The position numbers were made by a program, and so were the translations under genes. A model generated the notes under the pieces. It was given only the letters and a program-made list of their open reading frames with translations. It was not told the origin of the DNA and searched no databases. From Seriola aureovittata (Eukaryota > Chordata > Actinopteri > Carangiformes > Carangidae), in NCBI RefSeq assembly GCF_021018895.1, contig NC_079377.1, forward strand, positions 11,042,501 to 11,106,500: DNA of 64,000 bases. The letters run 5' to 3'. Below, one piece after another: positions 1 to 14,000 of the stretch. Each line of letters begins with the position of its first letter. Position 1 is the stretch's first letter.

Positions 1-1936
1 TTTTGGTGAATCCCATTGAAACAGCAACCACTAAAGCTGGTAATCCTTAAAAAAAGAGAAAACAATCAATAGTTATTCGAGCGGTTCTAGTTGCTTCGCA
101 GCACTGAGAGCGTAAACCCACTTCAGAGAAACTCGGCCTCTGTGCTTCCCAGTCATTAAACAAAGTGCAACTAGATTCACTCCATCGGAGGCCGTCGTAT
201 GAGACTATACAATCATCGGAGAGCATATCATCAACAGTATGCATTTCAGTAATTCTATGAACATACTGTACAGTATTCCATTAAGTGGCAGGAGAGAACA
301 TACTGTACTGTGCTTTGACAAAATGGCAGCAGAGCATTGAGTCCAGAAAACCACAAAGTGAAATTTCATCACTGTGCTGTAAGAAATTTCACCACCCTCC
401 ACACTTTCTATGTGAAGGAATGTTTTTTTGGGGTTTTATTTTTTATTTATTTATTTTTTTTTGCTGTATGGCTCCTCATTATGGATTGGTGTAATGGATT
501 CGGTCCTTACTACTGTGTGCTCAGAATATTAACGCTTTTTTCTCTCGGAGCAGCGCAGGCAGGTGCTATTGATGTAATCAGTTTCCTGGAGGCATGAGGC
601 GAAGACCCTGTGGCCATCCAGTGCCTCTCTGCAGTGCTGAAGAGGTAAAGAGTGCCGAGAGTACACAAGCATGTCATAAATCACCTGGCAAGCAACAGCC
701 TGGCGGAGACGCTGCACTTCAAACAGGCTGAATTAAGAGACAACAGGTAGCAATGTGCCACGCGCCGTTTAAAAGAAATCAGTTTGGAAAACATTTTTAT
801 CTTCTTGAATACAGGTGGTAATCTGAAGAGTAGTTTTATTTTCAAGTCACTACATGCAAAAACAACACGCATATCATGAAATGCATTTTGAATGTCACAA
901 AACAATACACTGACTGTCTCAATTATCATTAAAATGTCTGTTATGGTGTTCTGTAGAAATCTATGTGATTGTAGAACAGCCTTTGTCCATTTTTTTTGCA
1001 GCAGGCAGTGCCACTGCAATGACTAAGAGAGCCTTGTTTGTTGCTAGGTAACAAGAAGAATGAGTGTGGGCTCTTTCATAATCAAATTGATTTTTTTTTT
1101 TTTTAAAGGAGAGATTTCTAGTAGTCTGTAAGAAAGATACCGTTGGATGAGGATTCATACTGACATTTATCAAATGAAGAAAAAATTTTAATCTTTAAAA
1201 ATCTCTTAGATATTTTGCCTACCTGTGTGTATTGACAGTGCATACACTGTAATTTGGTACTTGATGCGTAATTGTCATTATTCTATTTTTCTGTGGTGTG
1301 ATATTGGAGTGCAGAGATCACAGTGTGGGAGACAGCAGGAACTTCTTTATCTAAGACCCAGCTGCTTAAAATCTGTCGCAGTATAGATAAGAAATATTTT
1401 CTATTGACTGCATATTGCTACCTGTATTTCCTTTGTGATACATGACATTTTTACAGGTCAGTGTTACAAATGATTGAAAATTGCTGCAAACCATTTACAA
1501 AACATGTATAACCACACCAAAGCCAGAAATTCAACACTTCTTTGAAAACATTTCATTTTCCTTCACTCTTTTTTTTCTGAGGGTATCAGATAAAATGTAC
1601 TCTGCTGCAGTGTAAATGCTCAACTCACACCCTCTTTATCAGACGTAAGGTCATTGCAACCTGCTATGGGAGAGCCGCACCAGTCTGTCTCCCCCCACTG
1701 CTCAAGGCCGGTCCATTTACCCAGCCCTCAGAGAGCTTGACTGGAGCACAAAAGCATCACAACAAAGAGCCTGATAGGATGAAGATCTGGCTGCCCCACA
1801 GAGAGGATGAGAACAGCGGACCGCGAAGACAGTTACTTGGAAAGACACCTAAGCCAGAGACCTTGAGATAAAATGGCAGCTGCGAGGTATAATGGGAGAT
1901 AATGGAGAGGTTTAGGGAAACATGCTGTTTACTTAC
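1..1936 (-). other. ADGRB3 intron, incomplete (after TM3 exon)
   Basis: AT-rich intronic sequence. I looked for the TM4 exon expected next in BAI3 and did not find it. Short T-rich runs near 421-460 and 1088-1105. No other gene recognised. Confidence 0.8.
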
Positions 1937-2087
1937 CCCAGCCCAGACACAGAAAGCGCTTGCGGATGAGCCTAGTCCGAACCTTTCCTGTCACTGCCAT
2001 GTAGGACTGCCAGGCTTCTGTGAGGACCCAGCAGAACGATGCCAGGAAGAAGAAGTGCAGAAAGGCTGTTGTCATGATGCAGACGCC
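1937..2087 (-). CDS. adgrb3: ADGRB3 exon: ECL1, TM3 and ICL2
   Basis: 151 nt, 50 codons plus one base, acceptor TTAATAG and donor G|GTAAGT. Encodes [35 protein letters not shown] and [15 protein letters not shown]. The Cys near the start is the conserved TM3 cysteine expected to bond to ECL2. [13 protein letters not shown] is the basic ICL2. The acceptor is preceded by a T-run of about 20 on this strand (2100-2119). The next exon (TM4 onward) is outside the window. Confidence 0.97.
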
Positions 2088-5000
2088 CTATTAATACAGA
2101 AAAAAAAAAAAAAAAAAAAGCATCAGGACTGTACATTCAAACTTCACATTCACAGAAACGCAGCTTAAAAGCAAACCACAGCTAGTATAAAAATGGAGGT
2201 GCAGCTGTGACACAGTCGCTCTGCATAACAGCAACAAATGCATCAGATTCCACCACAGATTCCTGTAAAGCGAGAGGCTCCCTGCAGATACACATCGATT
2301 TTATTGATATTTTGTCATATCCTCGAACTATTCTTGCAGCACCGACAGTCTAGACCATCCACTGAAGTGCCATCCTGTGCAGTGAATGAAACAAAGCGTC
2401 AGTTTGAACTGCAGCAGCAGAGGTGGCAACAGTAGTAGAGATCAGAGCCAGGCTGGCTGACACAGAAAGCCATGGCGTAGCATTCCTCTGCACTAACCCT
2501 CATTAGTATGCTGGGGATCCCACCTGGAGGCATGTGAGCCAAGGTCAACTGTTTTACACAGAGAGGAGGGCGAACGCACCACAACACCGCTCGAATGACA
2601 CGGAACGCACACAAGGCGTCGCAGGCGGCAGATTGCATTCAGGGCCGACAATGTAGCGGCACTTTTCAGCTTCATTAGCTTGTCCATCTTTGTTCCACAG
2701 AGAGGCATCGCCAAATGGGATTGTTTAGGCGAGGATTAGGAACAGAGAAGTATCCTTAAGAATTTTGTCATTGCACGCTGACATTTGTGAGTGAGAGGAG
2801 ATTAAGCTTTTTCTCTCAGTTCAGATTGTTTGCAGTGTGAAGCTGTGGTAATCTGAGTGATACCGCACATAGAGGGAAATACTGAAATGTATCATCTCGT
2901 CCCAGGGCGTCCACACCATACTGTGAGATCGCCCGTACACTTTACATCCCCACTGAGAAAACCACACTAAATCCATCCATCCCCTGTAGTGTTCATGGGG
3001 TTCATACAAAACAATAATCCTGCATTACCTCATGCCCAGGAAGTGGCAAATTCTGTTTACCTACACCCACAAGGGGATATAATTACTGTACTGTAAATGT
3101 GGATTCAGGTAGAAAACATTTATGAACATTCATGTCAGATGTGTTCAGGTGCAGTACGCATGCTATAATCCCATAATATATGCCATTGTGGTGACATAAA
3201 AAGGTGAGAGCTACGTTAGTGTAATAAGTGTAATATGAATCAGTTTTGGCAGATTCCAGCCTCTTAAAATGTACCTCTATCTGCCACAACCTTTTTGACC
3301 CACTGTGACAGTCAGCTTTGACATTGTGTATTTTGGAAATGCAGAGATTCATAAATTTGTGTTTTTTGTTTTTTTTTATTATTATATGCTTATAAGAATT
3401 GAGTTATGTGTGGAAAACTACATAAATCACATCGAAAACAATTCAGCTTTGGTGAAACATTTAGTTTGACTTATGACACTTTTAGAGCTGCTAATGCTAC
3501 AAAGATGAAAGTATCAAAGCAACACATCAAATCAAAGCACGTGAAGTTCCCATGACACATTGCCACCTGTTCATGTGGTAATTACAGGTGTGTACAGCTG
3601 CTTTTGCAGATATCCCACACTGCTAGAAATCTTCGCTTAATAAGCTTTGAGAAAGCAATAGCATTTACGGTGCTGGTGCTGTATCATAGCTACGTACTAT
3701 ATCTCCGACTTCTCAAATTTTACTGACTTTCCAAATGAATTTCTGAACTGTATGTGAGCTGTATGTTAACATACCGTGGTGTCGTATGTGATTATTATTG
3801 GATAAATGTGACAAAACACTGAGGAAAATCTTATATTAAAGGAAAAACAGTCATGACAGAGGCAACACCATATGAGTCAGTCACATACAGTAGCTGTACT
3901 CCATGTAGAATCAACTCCATGGCTAAATCTAGTGTTGCTGTTGCTCATGTGCTGCTCAAGGTGCTGAAAATAGAGCCTGCCTTGTTTCTTGTGGAAACAG
4001 GTCATATGCAGCCGTTATGTTTCACAGTTCACTTGGGTGCCTATACCATCTGATCTCATTAGTCCTCGAAAATAAAAATAAAAAATCTGCTCGTTTGAAA
4101 AGGTGCGTTATGATAGCAGTGTAGGGATGTAGGCAGTTGTACAAAAATTAGGTTGAAACCTAGAGTTCACACTGCCCTTTAGAAAGGAAAATGCCGGGAG
4201 ATGTTGAGCGCACTGTGTCAGTATCCATGGAAACAGAGGAACTGAGGAAGGGACCACATTAAATCCTTGCAGAGCTGATAGACATGAAGGTAAGATTAGG
4301 GGGTGATGGGATGTACTTCATGCCAGTTCAGTAATGGCAGTTTAAGGTCAGGACAGGAAATTTGAAGAATTTCTTTCTGTGGCCTGACTAAACTGTGACT
4401 ACAGGTCTGGACTGAGCTTCAACGCTCTCTCAGAAATTAAGAACTGAAAAGCTAATTTGCCATAAACTGTTGCACACTGCTTCACAATGCCTCAACAGGC
4501 TGCTGGAATGAAAGTACTGTTGAAGTGAAACCTAAAATGGGAATTCAGTTTAGCTGAGAACGTTCTCTTCATATTTGGATTAAACCAAAATTGACTTGGT
4601 GATTAAATTAAAATTCCTTAGAGGCATTTTTATTTGCCAATCACTATTCATTACTTAGTTATTTGCATTATTTACGGATTCATTAACTGGCTGCATAAGA
4701 ATGCAGCAAACTTTCATGCCAGTTAACAGTGTAACTTTTAAATACATATTTTTACTATTATTTCAACTGGCACTTAAACAGATCTCAGAATTAGCTTGCT
4801 GGGGGAGAAGCACATTATTTGCACTGTGGCTACGGTTCTGTGAAGAACTGAACCAAGCCTTACAACATTACTTTTATCTTCCCCACCTTTCTGAATCAGT
4901 GTGGGAGGAGGAGGCTGAGGCAACAAGTGCCCCAGTGCTTTATGCAGTAGGTGTTTGGGTGGAGGACAATAAAACTTCAAACAGCAAAGTGGTGGTGGTG

Positions 5001-8000
5001 GCAAAGTGTTGTTGAACCACAGAGAAACACTTAACAAAATGCACCGACTTCACACAATATAGTCAGAAAATGGCTATTTCTACTTCCTGTTCCGTGGATG
5101 TACCTTGCACCAACCTGAGGCGAACTTATATTTATCCGACTTCTACTTCTGCCTACTTTACCTGAATATGTAACACTCTTAAGGCTCTAAACAATGCGTA
5201 CATTATTCTGCTGAACCTCACCAGACGATTCCTGCTTTTATAAAGCCTATAACAACAGTTTGGGAAAGAGCTGCATGTTGATAGCTGTTCACAAAATCAT
5301 TGAGTTACAAGATTTACCCTTTGATTTTTTATTTTCTTTTAAACCTTTAGATATTTCGTTAAAAACACATTTCATTCTCTGTTATTCTTGAAACTAATCA
5401 AACTCCTCAGTTCTTGTGATTTTCAGATTGGTTTGCCATTTTTACTAAAATCACCAGATAATGTTCCAGCTGAAAATATATGAGGTTGAATTTACTAACA
5501 TCATGGCAATCATTGAGTACATTTAATTTAAACAGAGAATGTTAAATCTCTTAATAATAATAAGGATATCAATTTTTTGACAAGATACCAGCTTTGATAA
5601 ACCCACCGTGCTGACATGACATGCAGCGTTTAAACAAAAGATGTTCTTTTTTAATCTTCCAATGCATCAGGAAATTTAGGTTTTCAAAAATCTGAAGCAG
5701 GTACATTTTTTTGTTGCTCTTTGTCTTAAAAACTTTGTCAGCTCACAAAGCTTAGTTCTGACCAGATATAGCTTTATGGCACGCTAGGAGCTTAACGTCA
5801 CAAAGACTACTTAGCTTGCTAGTATTTCAATAGGAACAGTGACTAAAGTGACATCTGCATTTAGCTCTGTGGGACAGACTCCTTCAACAAACTGCACAGA
5901 GAGGGATATTACAGTAGGGCTGCGGTGCATGAACCCCTTATTATGAAGATAAATGCATGTTGGAGAGTTCAGTGGTTCAAAAACCATATAGGCGCTGTTC
6001 TATAGAGATGTAGAAAAATATGTGATATGGTCAGATGAGTCATCCTTCACAAGTGGGCGACTACATGTGTGATGTACACCAAGAGAAAGGTATAGCTTTG
6101 AATGCTTGATCCCTACAGTGGTGGTTACGGTGGCTCTGTTATGCTGTGAAGGACATTTTGCTGGTTTGGTTTGGGTCCACTTGTTCTCTTAGAGGGAAGG
6201 GTCACTGCAAATCAATACAAAGGTGTTCTGAGTGGTCAACACCCATGAGAGATTTAGGGTCAGAAAGAGTTCTCCAACACCATCATCCAAACACCAAATG
6301 AGGAGACATCTTTTGGAGGGATGGTGTTCATCCCTCCAGTAGGGTTAGGAGACTTGTAGAATCAATGCCAAGGTGCATTGAAGCTGTTCTGGCAGCACGT
6401 AGTGGCCCAACACCTTACTAAGACACTTTATGTTGGTTTTTCCTTTGATTTGTCACCCGTCTGTATTTCCCTTGGCAAAACCAACAGTGTCTGCTTCTCT
6501 TTGTTTGTCTTCTTTCCATAAACCAAGATGAACAACGACAGAGGACAAAGCAAAAGCTAAGACAGGCAAAGGTGACTCACTGACTTCCTGCTCCCAGAGG
6601 ACACCTCTACAGCAAAGAGATGATTTCTATTAGACGATGAGCCACTCTGAATCCACAAACAGTGGAGCCAATTATATGCACTTCTTACAAGAGTTGGAGG
6701 AAAAACAAGCGAGGCAGTGTCAGGCAGCATGGCAATTAAACCCACACAGGGGCTATGTTTTCTCGTCTTACTGGCCTACCACTCAAACACTGGATTCAGA
6801 CGTATTGTAGAATACGTCTGATCAAACAGATGACATCTCTCTCAAATATTATTACTACAGGAAAGACAAATTCAACAAAGGAATAATAGTAATAAGTTCA
6901 TTGTCCTTGTTTTAGATAAGGCACCACGGAGATCAACAAGACAGAAACGGCTTACTAACTTGACTAGTGCGACAACAACGTATTTTGCTATCGATGATGA
7001 GGGGACGTAGAAGAGAGCAATATTAGCATTTATTTGGCGTCATGTTTCTGGCCACCTGATAAATATCTCCTTTTAGCTCAGTTTATGGTCTCCACCCATT
7101 CCTGAGGGAAATAATTGTCTCTTTAGTGGCTAAATCCTTAAGTATATTCATCAGCTACTTGCTACCTTCATCTGGAACAGGTATACAAGACAAGATACTA
7201 TCCCTGAAAACAGCTGCTTGTTGCTGCTGCTGGAAACAAGGGTGATGAGAGCCATCAGAGTGAAGCGGTGAAGCAGTAAAACTAAAACGCAGTGAGCTGA
7301 AAGAAGCTAAAATGCCCCATAGAGCTGAGGGGAACTGCTGAGTTCAGGGATAATTCTCCTAGGGTTTTCACTTTCATTTTACACACAGTCATCTGATCCA
7401 TTATTAATATAAAAACACTGATAAGCTCAGCCTTTATGTTCAGTATAAATAACAATGTTGGCCCATTATGAATAAATTAGTCGGTGCAGCTTTAATTTGG
7501 CACCCGGTGAGTCAGTTAAGGTAGTTTGTCGAGTCACTCTGAGAGACGCTGAAATGACATCTCCAGTATGTCAGTGGATTTTCTCAAAACCACATAATCT
7601 CTCTGCAGATTTCAGAGACAGATATCCTATTAGAAGCATGCCAAGTGAGTATTCCATGTTAAGTGGTGGTCCTCATAATCAAGACAGGAGATGACTGGAG
7701 CCCTGATTAAATCTGACAAGGCTTCAAATCAGCTCAGCTTTAAAAATGCCCTGAAGCTTTGTGCATCCATAGTCTTGCTTACTACTGTGTGCCAGATATG
7801 TAAGGGCCAGCAAGGAAACAGATGAACTTATCATGTGTGAAAGCTGTTTGTTTTTGTTATTGTATGCGATTAAAATGGTCTTCATAAAATTCACTAATTC
7901 AGATTCTGGTTACGGTTTTGTTCACATTTAATCTGAAACCAGACACTGTAGGTTTACGAAACACACTTTTGTTCATCCATCCAATGCTGCTGATTCCATT

Positions 8001-11000
8001 TTCACTGAACATGAGAAAATTAGTAGGAGGAAGCATTTTGGTCAGGGTCTGGTCCAATATGAGCCCCCAACTGCTGTTAGGCCCATCTGCTCCCAGAATA
8101 GGTCATACATATAAGCACAGTGTAAGCTGCAAATGCTGCACAGTGCATTTCTAATGATGGAATACCCCAGACATATATTTTTGCGGGTTTAAAAGATTTT
8201 TGGCTCCGTTTTACATGTGCTGTAACTCAAAAAGCTAAAGAGAATGAATTAATAAGTAGCAGTGGGACAAAATGAGATGAGGTGGAAAAAAAAACACAAT
8301 GTGTTCCATACAAAAGGTACAGGTATACTGAGAATATGGTTACACAATAAATACCTGTGTAATTGGACAATGTGTCATTCTGTAGTGCTGCCAAATGACT
8401 GAGAAGTGCATCTGTGTGGGCAGCTTGTAAATCCCAACCCCTGTTTGCCAAACAATCTTTTACATTAGCCACTTGTTTACTGGCCAGTTGCGAACCCGGA
8501 CAGAGGAAGTGATACATATTTATTGGAGGCAGTCCTTCTTTAACCGTGACAGTTATCCCTTTGAATCCTGCTGACTTGATCTGAACCTCAGCTCTCCTTG
8601 ACATCTGAACAACAACAAAAAAATGTTTCTTATCCCCCTGTGATGGCTTTGAGACATTCTAGTAATGAACACTACACGGCAGATCCAAGTACGAGATCTG
8701 CTTTTATCCTCCAACCCAACTTTGGAGCTGCGCTTTATTGTCACCATTACACGATCCTTTTGGGGCGGCATCACAATAATTGAATTAGTCTCTGATTGAC
8801 CGGCGCTCTATGTCTCCAGGTGTGCATCATGTCTGCCTTTCTGCTCCCACGCTGTCAGATCTCCTTAACTGCCAAATGCCTTTTCTGACTTGTTAATGAT
8901 TGCGGTGCTTCATGTTTGAGCCACAGCAATAAAACCAGCATCATTATTTCATCTCAAAGTGATCTGACTGTCCTTTTTCAGTTTTTTTTAGTTCTCTTTA
9001 TAGCACCACACTTCTAATTGCAAATAAGATCATCACTGTCTCAGTGCCAACAGATTGGGGTTGTCTCAAGTTTACTAAAGGACAATGAAACACCTGTGTA
9101 AAGACCAATGGTCCTGAGCCAACACAGAGAGGAGCTACATCTCATAGAGGCATTAGAAACACTTTATTTTCCATTTGGATGAAATATGAAAGGCAGAAAA
9201 TGAGTCATTTGCTTGAAAGAGACTATTATCTAACTGTTATATTCTTGTTTTTATGCTCTCAATGACAGAGCTAACATCTGGTATACAAAAGGCACTATTT
9301 TGTAGATTAAACATCTTGCAAATCAAGAATTAGATTTACTACTGATTCAAATCTCAGCTTTTTTAAAATAAGAGAAAGGTTGATTGATGTTTCTAAAATT
9401 GATTGAGAACAGGTGGATCTGATTTGAGTTCTGAGTTCCGACTGTTGCTTGTATTTTAAAATCACTAGTGCTCTGTACCACTGTGCAGCTGTCACAACAC
9501 ATTTTATACATTGCATGTACACACCTACCAATCTCAAAGAAATGCTCACAAAGTACTGAACTCTTCAAGGCCACAGTGAAGTGTCACTTGGATCTTTCCA
9601 CTGCACCATTATCTTGAGTTTAACTCTTTGATGTATAAAACACCCACTAGAATGAATCCTTAAATCAGACTTACCACATTGTGGGTCTGGGTTTGTCCAA
9701 CAAGGATCAGTATGTTTGAGCAGATTATCGATAAGCAGAAGTTGAGCAGGATGATGGATCGTTCAGAGCGAATATATCTAAAGAAAAAAGAACGATAAAA
9801 AAAACAGCCAAGTCAATTTGTTGCTGGGTATTCAGTCAGAAAGGCTCGACTGTTATAAGATGACTAAACAAATAAGATGTGCTGAATAAATGCACAAACT
9901 TAACAACATCATCATGTGGTTGAAGCTCATGCCCTTACCTCCACAGCACAGCGTAGATGACTGCCAACGTGATCAAGGCGAGGCAAGACAGACCACAGCC
10001 AACTATCAATGTCACAGATGGGACCCCTGAGTACTCCATGGTCTGTGGAGGAGACAGAGCAAGACAAACCAGTCAGTGGGAGGTTGGATGTGGTTCATGC
10101 AGGACAGTAAATCTTTATTGTTGCCCAGAGAGGAAACCAATCAAAACAACCACTGTCAATCTGAATACTCCACGGTGGGTTCCTTAATGTACTGGGAGCT
10201 TTGAGGTGTATGCGTGGGCTTGAAGGTTGTTCAGATAGATACCCAAAACTTTCCACCTATCTGTGCTGGAAACTGTATTACAAAACAATGAATGGGCGCA
10301 GAAGCAAAGACACTGAAATCTAGAATAAGTGCTGTTTTTGTTTGATTCTGTTTTCATTTTGTTTTTTCCGGTCACACAAGAAATCATGTAAACTGGCCAA
10401 TCATAGGCCTGCAATTTGGAGCCAGCTTTACTATAGTACTAATTCAGACAATACATACACTTGTCTTGAGTGAATCATCGCCAAAACATGCACTTTTATG
10501 TCCAAATCAATGTTTGTCATTCTGTTGTTGAATGGTTCAGGCCTTGTAGAGAAGAATGTATTAGATTTATTTGTATGATCTAAATTCCTGCTAATGCAGA
10601 GGCCACAGTGTAAGTACTCCATGTTCTCAATGTTAATTACTTTATCTTCTCACGAAATTACAGGCTTCTGGTTCCTTTACAGAAGTCTAATTTCAGGACA
10701 TGAGAATGAAAACATGGTGTAAAAATCCCAGCTACAGAATCTGCTACAGGTTTTTTCTGATGTCAGAGAAGAAAACAACATAAAAATGTTAAATATGAAA
10801 CTTTTTTTTATCCTTTATCCCAAGCCACAATGTGCATTTGATTGATGAGAAGAACAGACACTGACACACAAGCATCAGCATGCACACACCCTCGCGCGTG
10901 CACGCGCGCACACAGAGTTATCTAAATCTATGTGCAAACTAGAAAATATCCCCCACAATCTCCCCTTACCGCTGAATTACTATTTAACGGGATTAGCACA

Positions 11001-14000
11001 CCAAAGATTCAATTTCCATTCTCACCAGCACACACACACACACAGACACACACACACACAGACACACACACTCAGGCAGCGTTTCTCCTTTACATTAGCC
11101 TATAAAACCCACAGTGAATAACAGATCAATAGCCTACTTACTATTTCTCTTGGTTGCTGAGCCAAAATGGCGAAGGTAGATACACGATCACATAAGCATT
11201 TTGTATGGGATGCATCTGTGAGCACCGTTTTACATCCTTTTGTGGACCAGGCTCCCCAAGAATCGTTCCTGCAAGAAGAAGGCAGAGGCAATTAGAGGTT
11301 TAATTCCAGCGGTGGCACGACTCCACAGGACTTATCGACATCGCTTCGTGCTTTTTATTTCATTATTCATTTGAATCGAGAGCTCTAGAGCCGTATAGAC
11401 TGTTACATAAAAAAATAATAATAATAAAAAAATCGCGAATAGACACATCGACACGGCTGTCGTGTGGCTACACGCAGCATTTCAGCTGGAGCAGATAGAG
11501 AGGCAGAGACACGGAGGAGGGGGAGGACGCACGGAGCTGTCCAAGCAGACCAGTGCTGATTGATTCGCTATACGCAGACAAATACACAACAACTGATAAC
11601 AAAACACCATTATTCCCTCATAATGCTTAGAGATCAGAGCGTTTCATATTTACCTGTATGTCTCTCTGCGTGATTTTCTATTCCTCTAGATATTTTCCAA
11701 ACGACTGTATTCCTCTTTTTTTCCCCTCTCAATGCCCCTGTTATCCTGCCTTTTTCCTTTTCGCTTGATTTTTCCCCCTCAGCTGTTTTAATTAGCAGCT
11801 TTTGAATGCTTCCTTAGGGGGATTTTCACCCTGGAAACGGTGGACAGCATCAGACTGATACTCTGTTCCTCTCTGCTGGCGTGAGAGGGGGAGGCTGATA
11901 CAATGAAAAAATAAACGCACGCTGTCGCAGGATCTGTTTATTCGGCTGCAGGTCTGATGATATGACGGGAATAAATGATGTTTTTGGATTATTCCTGAAA
12001 ACCATTTTACAGGAGAGTTGTCGCTCCTCGGTGTGGAACGCTTTAGAAAAACCACTGCAGAACTAATACCACCCCGCGGAAGCAGCACGAATGGTTGCAG
12101 CCAGTCCCCCACTTCACACCACTAGTAGGTGAAATGAAAGGAGCGTCTCTCTTCCATTTGTCATTCGCCCCCACTCATTTTTTTTTTTAAATCTGCAGAA
12201 GAATCATCCTCATTGATTACATATCCCACGTGAAACTTAATTGACACCACACATTGATCATGACTGCGGTCAGAGTGCAGCCTTTGCCGCAGCACATAAT
12301 CTTACATTAAGATTCGTGTCACAAACGCTCAAGCAAGCACCTGTTGTCCTGCAAGACACCTTGCTGTCTTTCCACTCCATACAACCCCTCCTCATTTCAA
12401 AACAAACAAGATTCATACCTTTGATTTAGGACAATATAAAGCTCACTAGCAGTTGATTTGTGTGCCAAGTGGCCTCTGCTGTGTGAGGCAATCCTGCTTT
12501 GTCATTTGATCAATATGGCAGCAATATTTATCATTCCTGGAAGGGACTGTGGAGCCAGTTGCAAATTTCCAGCCAGGGCCAACCACAACTCTAGGCTGTC
12601 TGTGCACAGCAATAAAACAATAAAAGAAACCCCCCCCCCCCCCAAATTCTCTTCTCTGCTTAACTGGGTTTTGACTGTTTTGTGCAAACAACTGATGCAT
12701 GTTTTTGCTTTGCACCCAGACTGCATGCACACAGCTTTTATTTCACAGTGTGGCACTCTCATGAAGCTTTAACACGTTTAAAATGAAAAGCAGTTCATCA
12801 GGAAAAAATGCCATTAGTATCAGAATAAGAGCTTCATAAACTGCGTAAACTAAATGCAGTGAATGACAATAGTGTTAAAATGGCCTTTAATACACAGTCA
12901 TTATAAAGGTAACGGTAGGAAGCCCATTCACTCTAAAGGCAGTGGAAATATTTCACAGTAGAAACTGCTGGGCCCCTGAATCACATCTTAAAGGTCCATT
13001 AGAACATAATGGATGCGTCATTCGGCCGACTGAAGTTTTCAAGGATTTATCTGTTGGCTTCATAAAGTAAGGTTCAAACATTGACATTTCACAGTAAAAA
13101 GTAAAAGTAAAGTCTGCAGTGAGGCTCTCCAACAGGTCCTCATAGGTGTAACACTGTTGAGGGACACTTAATAATATGAATAAAACAGACACTCCAAGAA
13201 CATCTATTAATGACACTGATGGCACAGTAACGTCAGGAATATTCTAAGATAATTTATATGTGATAATTGAATTTCTTCGACTTAGAGGCCAAATGAAAGA
13301 AAGATATAGAAGTAAACAACATTGCTGGCAGTCACAAGGGTGGCTAAAATGAGGCACCTGTGGGTGCAATAAAAACCCCAGTTTAGTACCACAATAGGAG
13401 CCATGTCTGGTTAACTGGGAAAAGACGGCTTTACAGGAGTGTATGACCTCCAGTCAGTGATAAAAACCATGTTGCCGACAGTAGCCCACAGCTCTTTGAA
13501 GCATTGTTGGATTTTTTTTTTTTTTTTTTTTTTTTGCGGCTACACCTGCCTCAGGAGCAGAAAATTGTGCAAAATTAAGCTTCACTTTAAGCACCATTTG
13601 TTGCAGCTTCCCATCAGCAGATGTGCCTGACTAACTAGTGAGCTTCCAATTTTGAAACAAAGATTACATTTGGTTTCTGCCAGCCTAAAAAACTGCTGTG
13701 GACTCGGCCAGACCCCAGAGAGAAGCTGCAGACTGAATGTTCTTTAAAACTAGCTACTGGGGAGATTGAACATGAAGGAAACCAACATTTCATTGTGGCT
13801 TGGGCAAAAAAAAAAAGCCAGTGAACACATCCTTTAATAGTATAGTACAGGCTGCAGGCTTCTCATTGTTTGAGGTAATAAGAAAGGCAGGCCATGATGA
13901 AGTCGCTGGGTGACCAACAATCATCCCACCTTTCACCCAGCTGCCCACATGACCTCACCCTTTGAGTTTGGACCTGCTACACTCTCAAACCACAATTGTC

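Larger units (their letters stand above)
2088..9674 (-). other. ADGRB3 intron between TM2 and TM3 exons
   Basis: 7.6 kb. Holds the Tc1-like remnant at about 6026-6425 and a perfect 11-bp hairpin at 6796-6821. The remainder is unremarkable AT-rich DNA; short open frames, including 8227-8604, look random. Confidence 0.85.
10043..11141 (-). other. ADGRB3 intron between GPS and TM1 exons
   Basis: 1.1 kb. Contains a CG-alternating palindrome (10893-10908) and an interrupted CA/GA microsatellite (11029-11071) close to the donor of the GPS exon. Confidence 0.88.

Noticed and set aside
1..1936. Search for the TM4-TM5 exon
   Set aside because: No match to the expected motifs; open frames such as 529-717 do not resemble BAI receptors.
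8227..8604. 125-codon minus-strand open frame
   Set aside because: No recognised motif, no BAI3 similarity and no exon-like borders.
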